DNA of 64,000 nucleotides from Chelydra serpentina. Lineage: Eukaryota; Chordata; Testudines; Chelydridae. The notes under the pieces were generated by a model that worked only from the letters and a program-made list of their open reading frames with translations, made no database searches and was not told the DNA's origin. A program made the translations under genes and the position numbers. This document shows, in pieces, positions 12,287 to 26,600 of this stretch. Positions within the stretch are counted from its first letter, which is position 1. The number at the start of each line of letters is the position of its first letter. The stretch spans positions 18,027,501-18,091,500 of the forward strand of contig JBAIAC010000027.1 in the NCBI GenBank assembly GCA_037349315.1. Direction: 5' to 3'.

Positions 12287-15200
12287 GTGAGCTCTTTCTT
12301 TGCACGGGGTGAGAACTTGGCCCACAGTTAGGCAGCTGATCCCAGGACAGGGCACTCCCCGGATCAGCTGGATAGCTGTAAATCTCTCCCTCCACATGCT
12401 GAACCTCCAGCCAGCAGCGCTGTGTCCGGTACAGGCGCGCCGGCTGATTGGTTGGTCCCCCGAGTCGGCGTGTGGAGCTCCTTGGCTGGTTCCAAAACAT
12501 GTATGTGAGAGTCACTCCAGCTGCTGAACTCAATTGCCGCAGGCAGTGTTGCCTAATGGGGAGAGTGCTGAACAGGGACTCTGGAGACTGCGTTCTAGTC
12601 CCAGCTTTGCCACTGGCCTGCTGGGTGACCTTGAGTAAGTTACTCACTAGCCCACTCTGTACCTCAGTTTCCCCTTCCATAAACTGGGGATACGCATACT
12701 GCTCTCCCTTGTAAAAGGCTTTAAAATTTCCTGATGAAAAGTGCTCTGTAAGGGCTTGGTATTTATTCCTGGGCAGAGAGTCAGCTGAAGGTAGGGTTGC
12801 CAATTTTGGCTGGCCGTATTCCTGGAGGTTTCATCACATGCCATCTTCTTTAATTAAAGATTAATCTTTAATTCCTGGAGACTCCAGGACAATCCTGGAG
12901 GGTTGGCATCCCTAGCCGAAGGTCTGTGCATTGCGTAAGTCCCACCGAAGCCCAGAGGGCCTTAAATAGCGCTTTGTGCTGGCGTCGGCGCAGGGCCGAG
13001 TTTCACAGACTTAACGTCTTCCTTTGACACCCGCAGATTGTGGGCACGGATAGCGGATGCAGTTTTGCCCCCGACATCATTTCAAGGCATAATCGGTGTC
13101 ACTCAGACAACAGGGTTCCTTGATCTCTGGGCACAGTCAGGCCTTTCCACATGACGTTAACTGTGTCTGCAAGTAACTGCAGGCATGAGAAGGACGCTGC
13201 CAGCCCAGGACACTTTCCAAATCAAGCCCCAGTCTCATGAATGGCCAGAGTCAGCTACTAATCAGAGCTAGGAGGGAACCGGATTTTTCTTGTCCTGGGA
13301 AATTCTGTAATTTTTTTCCATTCTGAAAAGGAACAAACTGAAACCTTTTCCAAATGTCCTGCGCAGTGAAATGTCCGAAAACTCTTCATCTGGGGCCAAT
13401 CGAAACTGTTTGGGTTTGGGAAAATCAAAACGGCGTGTTCCGATTTCAACCCTTTTGAACTGTTTTGCTTTTCACTTTTATAGGCAAAACAATTCAGTTT
13501 GTTTTCGAAAGGTCATTTGGAAATGAAAAGCTGAAATAGTCCGTTCCAAAACCGGGACAGTTCGACATTCTTAAAATGTTCCCTATAGGCTTTTTCTAAA
13601 TAAAAGCTCGTTGAAATTGACATGTTTCTAACCCTTTTGATTTGAGGCAAAAATGGCCTTTTCTATTGAAAAACCCTTTTGCTGAACATGTTCTGACCAG
13701 CCATGGTGGCAACCATAGGAAGGGCTATTGCTGATCGTACAGCTCCTAATTTTGTTATACGCAGATGTGCCAGGGTTTTGTGCATGGGGATTTTCTACCA
13801 CCCCCATCTCCTACCAGCCTCTTTGCAATTCTCCTTTGGCCATGCCCAGCTGCCGTGCCAGCCTCTTCCCCTTCCTCTTTCCTGACACACATGGGTACGG
13901 CGTTGAGCGCTGACCAGGGGAGTGGTCCTTGCTTTAATACTGGAAGTTGACACTAGACAAATCCAGACTGAAAATAAGGTGTACGTTTCTAACCGAGAGG
14001 GCGATTAACCATTGGAACAACTTAGCACAGGTTGTGTGGATTCCCATTTTTCAGTCAGAATGGGATGTTTTTCAAAGGTCAAACAGGAATTGTTTCAGGG
14101 AAGTTCTATGCAGGGGATCAGACTATATGGCCACACTGGTCCCTTCTGGCCTCGGAACCTATGACTCTGAAATGTGAGTGCTCCTCTAGCCAGTGCTTGG
14201 CCTCCCCCCCCCCACATGTGACTTCCATGCCCAGTGGGGAGTGATCATGACTGGACTGGCAAAGCCCCGATGACTGGAAGCTGCGGGGACACACCACTGA
14301 AACCTCCGTGGAGGGAGATCGGCCGCTCAGGGTGCGTGCCGCTCTTGTAAAGAAATGGAGGTGGAGCTTGGGAAACGGCCAGATGGGAGAGGCCCCAGAT
14401 CAGGACACGGGATCCAAAGCCCTCAAGCTGGGAGAGATTCTGAGCTGCACTTTGCAACCTTGCTCCATGCAAGCCCTAGCGTAGGATTACAGGGAATGAT
14501 CCTGGCTCAGCCCCAGCGGGAAAGTTACCTAGATTCTATCTGTCTCTGAGTGATCTGATTCTCTGCAGAGCTGGAGGCTTGTTTGTTCCAGGGGATATTG
14601 CTCCTCTGTAAACCCCAGTCACTACCCTGTAGTGTGTGTGCGTGTATTGGCTGACCCGCAAAAAAGAAGAGCACTGAACAGGGAGCCAGGACACCTGGAT
14701 TCTATTCATGGCTTTGCCATTGACTCAGTGCGTGACCAGGCCTCAGTCTCTCCAATTGCAAAGTGAGGCTAATGAGACTTGCCCCCCTTTATAAAACACC
14801 TCTCATCCCCATCCAGCTGATAACGGGGTTCTCCTGAAGCTCAGGTGGTGGAGGAGCTGGCAGGGCAAGACAAACACCGTCCCCTGGTTTACATTGTTGC
14901 TGGCACCCGGCGAGCTGCACTGGAGTTAGTCTGGTGGCGGGAAAATGCCTGAAAATGCCCTGTGTAGACACGGCCTGAAAGGGTTTGAGCTCATGGCACT
15001 CAAGCCAGTTGGAGGTTTCAGTGTAGTAGCCGTGTTAGTCTGTGGCAGCAAAAAGAAAACAAGAAAAATACCTGTGGCACCTTAGAGACTAACAAATTTA
15101 TTTCAGCATAAGCTTTCGTGGGTTAAGAATCCACTTCATTGGATGCATGGAATGGAACATGCAGTGAACAGATATTTATACATCAAAGATACATGAGAAG

Positions 15201-18200
15201 GTGGAGGTGTCTATACCAATGTTAAGAGGCTAACCAATTGGAGTTTCACCACCAGCTCCAGCAGGCTCCTACTGCCCCCCAGCATTGCAGTGAATACAGC
15301 AGGAACCATGGGGCTCACTGTATTTCTTCTTCAGTCCTCCTCTTTTTAGTATTTGCTTGCCAGCCTCACAGAGCTGCGTGAAATGTGCCTGTTTCCACTC
15401 ACTGTGGCACATGGAGACTTTCTGTGGCTTGAGTTCACATGGGGTTCCCCCCCCCATGGAGTTGGGGGGGGTTGAATCCCACTTGCCCCCAAAACTCATA
15501 AAAAAACTCACAGGGGGTAAAATAAAACTTCACCCCCGGGCAGAGGGCCACACTAGCAGCTTGAAAGGGGTCAATGGGACCGAAGTGATGCCTATGTCTG
15601 CTGGCTCCTCTGCAAAGGGGGTGAATTTTACCACTGATGAAGAGAGGTTTTGGTTACAGCTGGGCCAGAACTAAGAGCCAAACACTTCCTGTCACATGGT
15701 ATCTGGCCCTTTAAGGAGAGTTGGGCCCAGCCTCACCTGTGAGTGATCAGCTGCCTCCCAGCTGAGCTCCATCCAGTGATTATAAAAGCCACCCAGTGGC
15801 TCAGTTATAAAGAGGAGCTGCAGGGAGGCGCCTGGGACATGAACACAGATACAAGCGGAAAGGCCTTAGTGGAATACCTGAGCTGGGGGAATGGCCAGGT
15901 TTATACGTTGACCTAGCATTGAACTGTTGTGTTTGAAGAATAAACCGTGCTCTGAAGGAAGGGATTGATAAGAGTTTCTGGGCTTGGGAGCGAGGCCAGC
16001 AGCCTACAGCCCCAGCCTCTGCAGGGAGGAGGTAAAATTCAGAACCCAGCTCAGATACCACAATGATGTGCACAGTCTAAACACTAAGGCCTTGTCTACA
16101 CAGGAAAGCTATACTAGTACAAGCTGCCATGGTGTGAATTTATGTTGATTTAGCAGTGGTATTCCCTATAGGGATGTGTTCTTATTTTGGTGGGAGTGCC
16201 TTTTGGGGGGGGGGGGGGGTCTAGCTTATGCCAGTTTGGAAGGGGTTTAAGCTAAACTGGGAAAAGCCATTCTTCTTTGCGAACAGGAGTGTCCACACAG
16301 AGAGCTATACTCGTGCTGCTGTAGCACTGGGATTGTCAACGCAGATTAGGAGTTTGGCTCCAGAACTGGTTGCAAAGTTTTTGATGGAACAGTCGTCTGC
16401 CTACAAAGGCAATTTCACTGAAATGGAAGTGTTGCGTAGGAACGCGTCGATTTCAGTGACCTGTCTATACGGTAACATTTTGTTTTGACTTTTACACAGT
16501 ATTAAGTATAATATATGTAATATTGTCTAGTTAATATTTTAATATCCTATAAAAGTCAAACCAAGAGGCGTTGACGCTGGAAACGAAATGTTTCAGCATT
16601 CGTGTAACAAAGCTTTTCGATGGCTCAGGGTCTTTTGGGGAACTTTTTTGAAATTTCAGCTTTTTGTTCCAATTCAGAACACACATTTTGGGGGAATCTC
16701 CCATCAACTGGGAATTCTGGTCACCAACCTGCTCTAGTCATCGATTCCACAGCCAGAAGGGACCATTGTGACCATCTAGCCTGACTCTTGCGTAATACAG
16801 AACTTTCCCAAAATAATTCCCAGAGCGGATCTTTGAGGCACTCAGCTGTCATTGCATTGCCATTAGATGCTGGCACTTCACTCCCTTAGGCTCTTTGAAA
16901 CATCCCAGCTTTGATGGCTCTACCTCACTCAGAACTGGCTCACGTCTAAAGCTTTTCAGCAACTGGGCTGGGGTTTGGAATGGAAGCCCAACGCATTGGT
17001 GGCACTGTCAAGGCTAACGTTGTGCACAGGGCCGGCTCTGGCCTTTTTGCCGTCCCAGGCCAAAAAAAAAAAAAAAAAGGCTGGAGCGCTGCCGAAGCAC
17101 CAAAAAAAAAAAAAAGACGGGAGGAGCGGTATTTGCCGCCCTAAGATTGGCCTGAATGCCGCCCCTTACAATGTGCCGCCGCAAGCATGTGCTTCCTAGG
17201 CTGGTGCCTAGAGCCGGCCCTGGTTGTGCAGACTGAACATCAGCGAGTGAGTGTGTCGTCCTTGTTGGCCTACGCGGAGAGCCTTTGAAAATGAGTGCTC
17301 TGCTTTGATTCACGCTTGGAAGCATGCTTGCTCTGCTCTGGAGTGAGGAGCTGCAGGCTGGCACAGATTTCCCTGGGAAGAACTTGAGACAGGAACTTTG
17401 TAACCTGAAACCACTCAGACAGGCACAGAGCGCGCTGCCCTCTAGTGTTTCATTCATTTCTTTTTGTGAATGGGACTTGGCTAAGTGGATAACAAAGGGC
17501 GATTTGTCCTGCGAGTCACACTATTGCAGGAGGCGGAGCGGCATCTGGAAATGAGTGTCTATGTAGGCGTATTGCACCAGTGCCCTGTTGTCTGCCCTGA
17601 GATGGGAATCTGGTGCTAGGTTAGTTGGTGGATTTTATTTCCACTGGGTCTCTTCCCTTTTTTGCTTTGCTAAGATGGATAAAGGAAGCCTGGAGGTAGA
17701 GCTGGCTGGAAAATGGAATTTCCATCCCACCGGAAATGAAAACATTTTAACATTTGCTTTCATCCCAAACTGGGAGAAAAAGTCAAAATTTAGAAATATG
17801 GTGGGAACAGAAATACTACCAAAATGTCAGTTTGGAAGCATCAAAACAACCTTATCGAAACCTTTTATTTGGAGAATGTCAAAATAATTCATTTTGAAAC
17901 ATAATGCCAAATATATATTATTCACATTAATATTTTGTAATCCAATGTAAATGTCTAAATGAAGGGGCAACGTTGAAATGAAACAAAATGAGAACGCTGA
18001 AACAAAAAAACTCCCATCTGATTGTGAGTGGTTTTGAAATATTTCTGGCCAAAATGTTGTCAATTGGTACTTTTCTGCGAAACATTTTGATTTTGACAAA
18101 AGGACATTTTCTTAGGGAAAATGTTCCACTGACAATTTTTCAGCTGGCTCTATCTGGAAGATTTACTTTCCAAAATACCCATTTTTTTCCTGGTTTCTTT

Positions 18201-21200
18201 TAAACATAGAAATACCAGAAATGTCAAGTCTGGGGTCTGCTGCTTTTGCTGAAGGTCATCTTGGGCATCTCGGATGTATGTTGCAAGTTCTTGCACCTTA
18301 ATGAAAGGGGCAGGGATATGAAACTTTCCCAAAGATGTCCTTTCTATCAAGTGTGTTTTAGGCTTTGGAGTTAAATAGGTATCAGCAAAAACAAATGCAA
18401 AACAGAGTTTTAAACAATCTGACTAAAAATACTTTCCCTCCCTGTGGGGTTCACTCAAGTGATCTAAATTCCAGTCCGTTATCTTGAGTCAGCCCAGCAT
18501 GGGTGTGATCAGTGATACTGAGAGATCAGGCGGAGTTGCTGTATCATTACTAGTATTGCACTTATTCATGTGTGGCACTAAGACTTCACGGGGCACGTCC
18601 CGTGGGTCTCAAAAATGCTGAGCTGCCCAGTGAATCCTTTCCCAGTGTATTGTGGGAGAACTCGTCTGTCCCGTCTGTGCATGTGGGTGGAAGTGGTATG
18701 AACCCGGCAGCTCCTTCAAGTAAGCCACTTCTAGCTTGATGTGCTCCCGATTTCTGTCTGTGGCCTTCGTTCCAGCCGGTGGCAAGGCCTGGGTCCAGCT
18801 TCTGGACTCTTAACGTTGTCTCTTAGGGTTTGCCTACATGCACACGTTGCCCTGGTTTAAGATTGGTCGTCTCAGTGCGGCTGGGAGAATTTTTTTGGTG
18901 GAGAGCACCCACGCTTTGCCGCTTCTGTTCACACATGTGGCGATGCCTGCAGCCGTACGGTGCACTGCGCGGGGGGGGGCAGGTATCTGTGTCCTCGCTG
19001 CCTTTTGGGAGACGTTTGCTGGCCACGGTGGGATAGCCACAGTGATGACAAGGAAAAGTGATTCAGTCAGTACCCTGGGACTCAGGTGATCTGGGTTCAG
19101 TTTCCCGGCTCCGCCCCGGACTCTCTGCGTGACCTGGAGCAAGTCACCTAGGCGCAGATTTTCAGAAGGGCTCCATGTATTGGATGCTGAGGTCTTTGGA
19201 CAACTTGGCTCTAAATTCCACACTGTAAGCTGAGCCCTTCTGAAAACCTAGCCTTTATTTCAGGGCCCAAATGGGGAGCTGAGCTCTTTTGAAACTCTGG
19301 CCCCAGTTGCGGGTGCAGAGCCCTGGAAAACTAACCTCCTGCCCCTGTCCCTGAGCTCAATAAATGCATCTCTCTCTACCTTTAGCCTGCCTTGTCTAGT
19401 TAGATTGTAAACTCTGGGGCAGGGAATATGTACAGCACCAAACACCATAGGCCTCAATCTCGTCTAGGCCTCTCGGCGCTGAGTAATAAATAATACTTAC
19501 GATGATACTGTCTGTTCGCAAGCTCTCCTGTGGCCCATAGAGTCCTCCAAGGTGGATAAAAGCGGAATTTTTTGTGGCTGGCTTAGAACCCTCTGGAGCC
19601 ATATTTGCCATCCGCAAGAGGCACAAAAGGACAGCGGCCCAGTTTGTTTCATGCCATGAGAGTCACCTTTACATTATTCTCTTAGTGGCTGCGGCATCTG
19701 GCGCATGAGTTACAGGACACGGCGCTTACGCCGAACTGACAGCCGTGGTTGCGCTCTGCTTATGGGACAAGGGCCGGACTGGAAAGAGCAGGACTGGGCA
19801 GGTTAGAGGCAGCAGGAGGGATACGGTAGAGAAAAGAAGGCAAAGGGATGAGGTAGAAGAGAGACCCTGATTACGTGTTTGTGGTCTGTGACTAAGACAG
19901 GGATTTTCATAGATTCTCAGGCCAGAAGGGACTTCTGTGATCATCTGCTGACCTCCTGTGTCACCCAGGCCAGAAAACTGCTGTGAAATCACTTAGGGAA
20001 ACAGCCAATCTGGATTTAAAAATGGCCAGTGATGGCAACCGTTAGTATATTGTTCCAATGCTTAGTTACGCTCGCTGTTGCAAATGTAAGCCTCCTTTCC
20101 CGTCTGAATTTGTCCAGGCTCAACTTCCATTGTCTGCTAGACTGAAAAGTCCGTCGCCAAATATTTGCTCCCCGTCTAGGTACGTATAGACTGTGAGCGT
20201 CACCCCCTTAACCTTCGCTTTAAGTCTTTTGAGTCTTCCACTAGGCAGGGTTTATTTGTTGGGAATTGTTATCCTGAAAGGTGGGGACAGGGGTCTACGT
20301 TTCAGGTCCGGGGTTTCTCTGGAGGTGGCATTTGACGCGCCCATTCATCCGAGCTGATCAGCGGTGGGCTTTCCGCTGGAAATAAAGCTTTTTGAACCAA
20401 TTCAAGAAAGCTGGGGAATAGACACGGTGCCTGTAAATGGATTGTGGCCCGTGTGAAACAGTTCAGTGCTCAGGCCTTGTGGGAGAAGCATGCCGCGCCG
20501 CTCGCCTTTAGGGTGCTTGCAAGGGAGAGGCCGCGGGCGGTGGTCTCTGGCAAGCGCTGAGAGGCCCCAGAACTCTGCTGCGTCAGGCTGTCCCCCGAGT
20601 TCCTGGCGCGCTTAGGTTGGAGGTTCTGGGCCAGACGCTTTAAAGAGAGAGGACCGAGCCGTGACACTGAGTCTGGATCTGGAGCCGAACGCCCCCCGAG
20701 GTTTGAGGCGATCCAATCCAGCGTCCCAGTTTGGGTCCCTCTCTTTGGCTGCAGGTTTCAGAGGGGTAGCCGTGTTAGTCTGAATCAGCAAAAAGAAGGA
20801 GGAGTCCTTGTGGCACCTTAGAGACCAATAAATTTATTTGGGCACGTTGATAATAGCTTACTTTAATTGATTTGTCTCGAGCCCCCCCACTGGGTAAGGC
20901 AACTCCCATCTTTTCATGTACTGCTATATATATATATATATCCCTACTGTATTTTCCACTCCCTACATCTGATGAAGTTGGTTTTAGCCCACGAAAGCTT
21001 ATGCCCAAATAAATGTGTTAGTCTCTAAGGTGCCACAAGGACTCCTCCTTGTTTTTTCTCTTTGGTTTGCTACTCAAAAGCTCTCAGCAGCCTGTGCTGG
21101 GGACGGCAGGGAGGCCAGCGGGAAGCCTTCTCCTTTGGAGCACCCGCTCAGAACAAAAGGCTCCCCAGGGTGCAAAGCAGAGGGAAGACCAGGCCTGGCA

Positions 21201-23561
21201 TTGCAGCCATTGACTATTGGCGCCACCGGGTGTCACCGGTGCACTGTGTATCCCGGAGACGTCGCCAATTTGCTCTGCTCCCTGGGGGCAAGGTTTCCAA
21301 TGACGGGCCATGAGCGCGCCAGTCCTCTGGCCTGCCCCATTGCGCCGCCATTCTGAGCGGCAGCTTTCTCGCCCGCGCTGGGCACGTGCGTGAGGCCCAG
21401 GAGAATCGGGCATCTGGCTGGCTACACGCACGGAGCCATGGCTGAGGAGAGACCCCTGGCATCTTGGTGCGAGGTCCTCTGGGGAGCCCTGGGTAAAGTC
21501 CAGCAGGCTCAAGTCAGAGGGAGTTTTCCTGCCTTTCAATGTGGCCGGCTATCCCTGGCTAGATTAGGGTGACCAGATGTCCCGATTCTAAAGGGCCACC
21601 CCCGATATTTGGGGCTTTGTCTTATATAGGGGCCTGTTGCCCCCCACCCCCATCCCGAGTTTTCACACGTGCTGTCTGGTCGCCCTAGGCTAGAGCAGCC
21701 CCGTCGAAGATGGCTTAGAACTGGGGCTCAGACACTTAGGCCAGATCCACACTCCAGACCTGAGTCGCTCCAGGGTGTGAAAATCCTCCCCACCCCACCC
21801 CCCCGGAGCGACGTCCTTATACTGACCGTAACCTCCCGTGTGGACAGCCCTGTGTCGATGGGGGAGCTTCTCCGCTGACCTCGCTACCGCCTCTCGGGGA
21901 GGTGGGTTAACGCCGCCGACAGGAGAGCTCTCGCCCGTGGGTGTAGGAGCAACACGGGCGCTGTCCTGCGCTCGTGTGATCTCTTTGCCCTGGCAGTGCC
22001 GCAGCCTGCAGCCAGAGCAGGTGTTGAAGAGGAAATCCTCAGGGGAAGAGTTGCCCAGACTTCCCCCTCCAAAGCCTTCCCCCAGGTCGCCATTTCAAGT
22101 GCCCACCCCAAGGCGTCACGTGAGATCCCGCGATTGGCTTTTTTTTTAATGTTGGTTTCTTTTCACTTTCCCTCTGACTTTGGAGCCGTTGGCGGGTCAC
22201 GTGTTTTCAAGCTTTTCTCTGCAACCCAGGGGGCTAGAAACTTACTGTTTAAAAAATGCAAGCAGAGATGCTCACCTACTCCCGAGACTCCAGGAGTCGG
22301 GGCTATAAGGGACACGCCAGGCATTGCACGACTCAGAATAGAATTGCAAGAACTGGTGACGCCGCACAAGCCAAACACGGGGTGGCCTGCGGTGAGCCCG
22401 CTTCTGGGCTCGTGTCATTTGTCATTGCTTCCTTGCCTTCGAGAGAACAGCCCCGATGGGCACCAGCTGAGGATCTAGCCCTGCGTGTGGAGCCGGAAGA
22501 TGGGACAGGCGTTCCATGGTTGGTTTGCTGCCTGGTGCTGTGAAAAGCCTTTTGTTTAATTAGGAAAGCCAATGAGCTGCCCCTCCCTTCTGCAGCACCT
22601 GCTCCTCTCTGGTCCACAGGGATCCAACTACACTGCCTACGGGGATAAACACAAGCTGAGAAGGGGTGTTTCTCAGGCAGCACGTTGGTTCCAGTTTCGC
22701 AGAGAGGATCGGTTATTGGAATGGGATTCTTGCCTGTGATTGCCCCACTCGCTTCTCCCCTCTGTCTCCAGCTACACCTAGTGCAAATGGTTTTTTTGGT
22801 TTTTTTTTTTTAAATGTGCATCTTCTCCTCTCCCGGGACTCAGCCAGACTGTCTCTGCTGAGGAGCTTCGGCAGATAGTGGAGCAGATCTCCAATGTGAC
22901 CAGCCCCCTCACAGGTCTCTGCGCTCTCTGCCAGACACTCTGTTTGGTTCCGTGACACACAACCTCAGGGCCCCAGGGGCATCTGCTCGGTTGTTACTCA
23001 GGCCTTTCTCAACCACCTTTCTAGAGCTGTGCGTAGAACTCCACCTGCCGCGTGAGGGGTCGTTGACGCTGTCTGTCACGGCAGCTGGACGGCTAGCTGA
23101 GCTTCCACTCCTCACTCACTCAGATGGGGATATTTAGGACGAGCCTTGATTGGCGCTATCCCAGTAGGTTGCTCCTAGGCGGAGCTAGGAGGAAGTAGAG
23201 TACATGCTTCCCTCCCCGCTAGCTGGGCGCACAGCTGTTCTTCCCAGCGTTGATCACACCGTCTGGAGCCAACATTCGGTTACTCCTGTTCGGCTAGTAA
23301 ACGTGAGCCAGAACCGCTCCTCTGGGCCAGCAGAGGGGGGGGGGGCTCTTCTGAAACCCAGCCCGCGAGCAGGTGTTAGGACAAGAGCTGGGGGAATAAC
23401 TGATTCTGTGATTCGCTGGCACGTCTGGAGAAAAATGATCTCAGGGGGGCTTGACAATAAACTTTTTTTGACATTTTCAGCAAACTGAAAAGTGTGTGTG
23501 TGTGTGTGTAATTTGGGGTCAAATTAAATGTAATTGTGTTAATGTTGAGCTTTTATTTATA

Positions 23562-23623
<62 letters not shown>

Positions 23624-26600
23624 CAATTGAAGGAAAGTGTGATTCAAAAGCACCTTTTCTTACAATGTGTTTTTTTCAAAAATGTTGGAACATTTCACCT
23701 TTTGTTGTTGTTTTTTCTGAGCTGAACAACTCAGCCAAGCCAAGACGAATTTGCCAACGTTTTGGAGTCACTGAATCTGCTTTTTTTTTTTCCTGGAAAA
23801 AAAGACAGATGATAAATTTCACTGGGCACTAGCTAGGCCCCTGCGTGGAGCTGCTGAAACTCTGCAGCAAAAATATACCCACAGCAGCCAGTGTCAGAGC
23901 CCGGGTCTACAGCCTTGGACTCGCACAGCTCACACTGTGGTTCTAGAAACAGTTGTGTAGTTGTTCCCATTCGGTAGGGTGACCAGACAGCAAGTGTGAA
24001 AAATCAGGACGGGGTGGGGGGTAATAGGAGCCCATATAAGAAAAAGACCGAAAAATCGGGACTGTCCCTATAAAATCAGGACATCTGGTCACCCTACCAT
24101 TCGGGCTAGAGCTCCGGATCTGATACCCAGTGAGGGGGGTGGGTCCCCGACCCCCAGCTCCAGCCTGAGCGGCGATGTCTCTGTGGCAATTTTTAGTGCC
24201 GTAGCTCAAACCCGAGTCTGTAGACCCCGGCTCTGAGTTTGCGATATCCGTGACCTGACCGTGGCCAGGCAGAGGGACGGATTATGGCATACCAGGAGTG
24301 TTACCTAGTGGCAGCCACACCACTGTGGAGGTGAGTTCAGCAGCTGTTCTAAGCTAGGTATTCTCAGGTTCGGTAAGTGCCGGGAGAGGAGATAAGCCAA
24401 GGAAGCCAAGCTGCTGTGGGGAAGTGATGCTGGTGAATCAGTAGGAAGTGCCCCTCCTATTGGATGAATACCTGGCCCCCCCAAAATCCTTTCTTGTTGA
24501 CTTGGACTAATACCCCGGTGGTGGTGATAGAGGGGCTGTCTTTCAGAGGAGATGACAAGCTGGTGCTTACCAAGGAGCCGCTGTCACTTTCCACCTGAGT
24601 CGGCGCGTTAACCCGAGTGCCAGATTCCAGGGATTCCTCCCAGCTCCTCGGTGGTTTCCAGGGGATACCTTCTCTCCTGTTCTGTTGTGGTTTGGAGGCT
24701 GCCATCTTCCGCCCCAGAGGTAGCTGCCTCTCAGCAGTGGGCGAGGTGATCCGTGCATATCGATAGACAAAGAGCTTGCAAAGACTGTTGACTACTTTGT
24801 GTTTGTTAAAAAAAGTACCAAGTCAATAACAACACTTAGCTCTTTACATCAGTGGATCTTAAAGCTCTTTACCAAGGAGTTCAGGATCATTATCTCCATG
24901 GTAGAAAGGGGAAACTCGGCCAAGGTCACCCAGCAAGCCAGAGGCAGGAATTGAACCCAGCTCTCCTGGCGTCTCAGGCCTTTGTCCAGTAGGCCACACT
25001 GTCATCCTGCTTCATTTTTATAAAACAGGCTGTTAGTAGTGCGACTATGGGGGGGGGGGGGGAAGCAACAACATTATACCCAGATATAAAAGGGTCTTTC
25101 TCAGTAGCGTAGCCAGGTCTTGAGCACAGGGGGAGCGGCGCTATAAAAAGGCGCCTCCCCGCTCCCCCTGTACTCACCCTGCAGCGCTTTAAAGGGCCCG
25201 GGGCTCCAGCCACTGCGGAGCCCCGGGACCTTTAAAGCGCCACCGCGGCTGAGCGGGGAGACAAGGGGCGGCTTGCTGCAGCTGCCCGCTGCCTCCCTGC
25301 TGAGCTGGGAGACAAGGGGCGGCTCGCCGGGGCTGCCCCTTGTCTCCCTGCTGAGCTGCTGAGCGGGGGCTACCCCTTGTCTCCCTGCTGAGCGGGGAGA
25401 CAAGGGGCGACTTGCTGCGGCTGGAGCTGTGGGCCTTTTAAAGCGCCCCCCATCCCTCCCCCCCCCGGCTCTGGCAGCGGGGCTGGGGGGTGGGGGGGCG
25501 CTTTAAAAGGCCCGTGGCTCCCCACAGCGGCAGGAGCCGCAGGCCTTTTAAAGCGCCGCCCTAGCAAGGCTCTGGCGGTGCCTTAGCGCCGCTTTTCCTC
25601 ATAGGGGGAGCGGCCGCTCCCCCTGCTCCCCCCCCGGCTACGCTACTGGTCTTTCTGTCTGAAAGCTGGTAATGCTCAAGGGTGAGCTGGAAGAGCAGCT
25701 TCGTTTCATTTAACCTGCTAATGATAGTCCTTGGCACATCTCTATCGCCTTTTGTCTAAGGATCTCCCTACACCATCCTTAGGGAACTGAGGCCCAATAC
25801 CCGTGGAGGGCATTGTAGCCTAGTGGTTAAAGCACATGGCTAGGAATCAGGAGAGCTGCGTTCTGTCTCAGTGGTGCTGTCTTGCAGCACAACAGTGGGC
25901 AACGCACAGCCCTTGCTCCGTGCCTCAGTTTCCCCATCACTAAAATAGTGAGGATAACAATGATCTGTCTTTTTGTGGGAGTTTTTCTTTTTAAACCAAC
26001 TGCTTTCTCTCTCCTGCTCTCCCCTTTCCCCGCTCCCAGACCTCAGATCTGTGTGGAAAAGGGAAGAGACAGGTAAGCAGAAACCTGAAGTGCTCAGATG
26101 TTTGGAGACTAACTCCTTTGAATTCTCTCAGGCAGGAGCGGCCAAAACACAGATCCCGGAGTTCTGTATTGCAGCAGTCTGTGACTGGCCTTGCTGGGGG
26201 GAGAAATTCACCCCGAGACTCAGAGGCCTAGCTCAGTGCCTTTGCATCAGTCCTTCTGACCCTCTATTTTTAGGACTTGAGTGATGCACAGGTTTTGTGC
26301 TGCGTCTCTGCAGGGGGTGAATTTCATCCTGCTCTGAATAATTAAGCAAGCTCCAGTGGGTGGGATAACGCCTTTGCCCTAACAATTTCACTAACGGCTA
26401 GTTGCTTTCCCAGTTCCTAAACTGCTTCCTCGTTCCACCAAGGTCCAGGTGCCTCCACAGCAAAGACGGTTCTGCTAAAGCAGTCGAACTTGCTAGTGCA
26501 AAGAGAGCTGCATGGAACAACAAAACCAAACTCTCCTTAGGTAGAAGCCTCTGAGAAGTCGTGTGGACTTGAGTGTGATGAGTGAAATGCGGCCAGTAAG

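Noticed and set aside
12081..12803. 240-codon open frame on the minus strand
   Set aside because: It runs through the reverse of the signal-peptide exon, a MIR-like SINE and a MITE; a real gene would not be built from these.
23569..23619. TATA-rich promoter
   Set aside because: It is a TA dinucleotide run beside a TG run, inside intron 1, with no exon after it.
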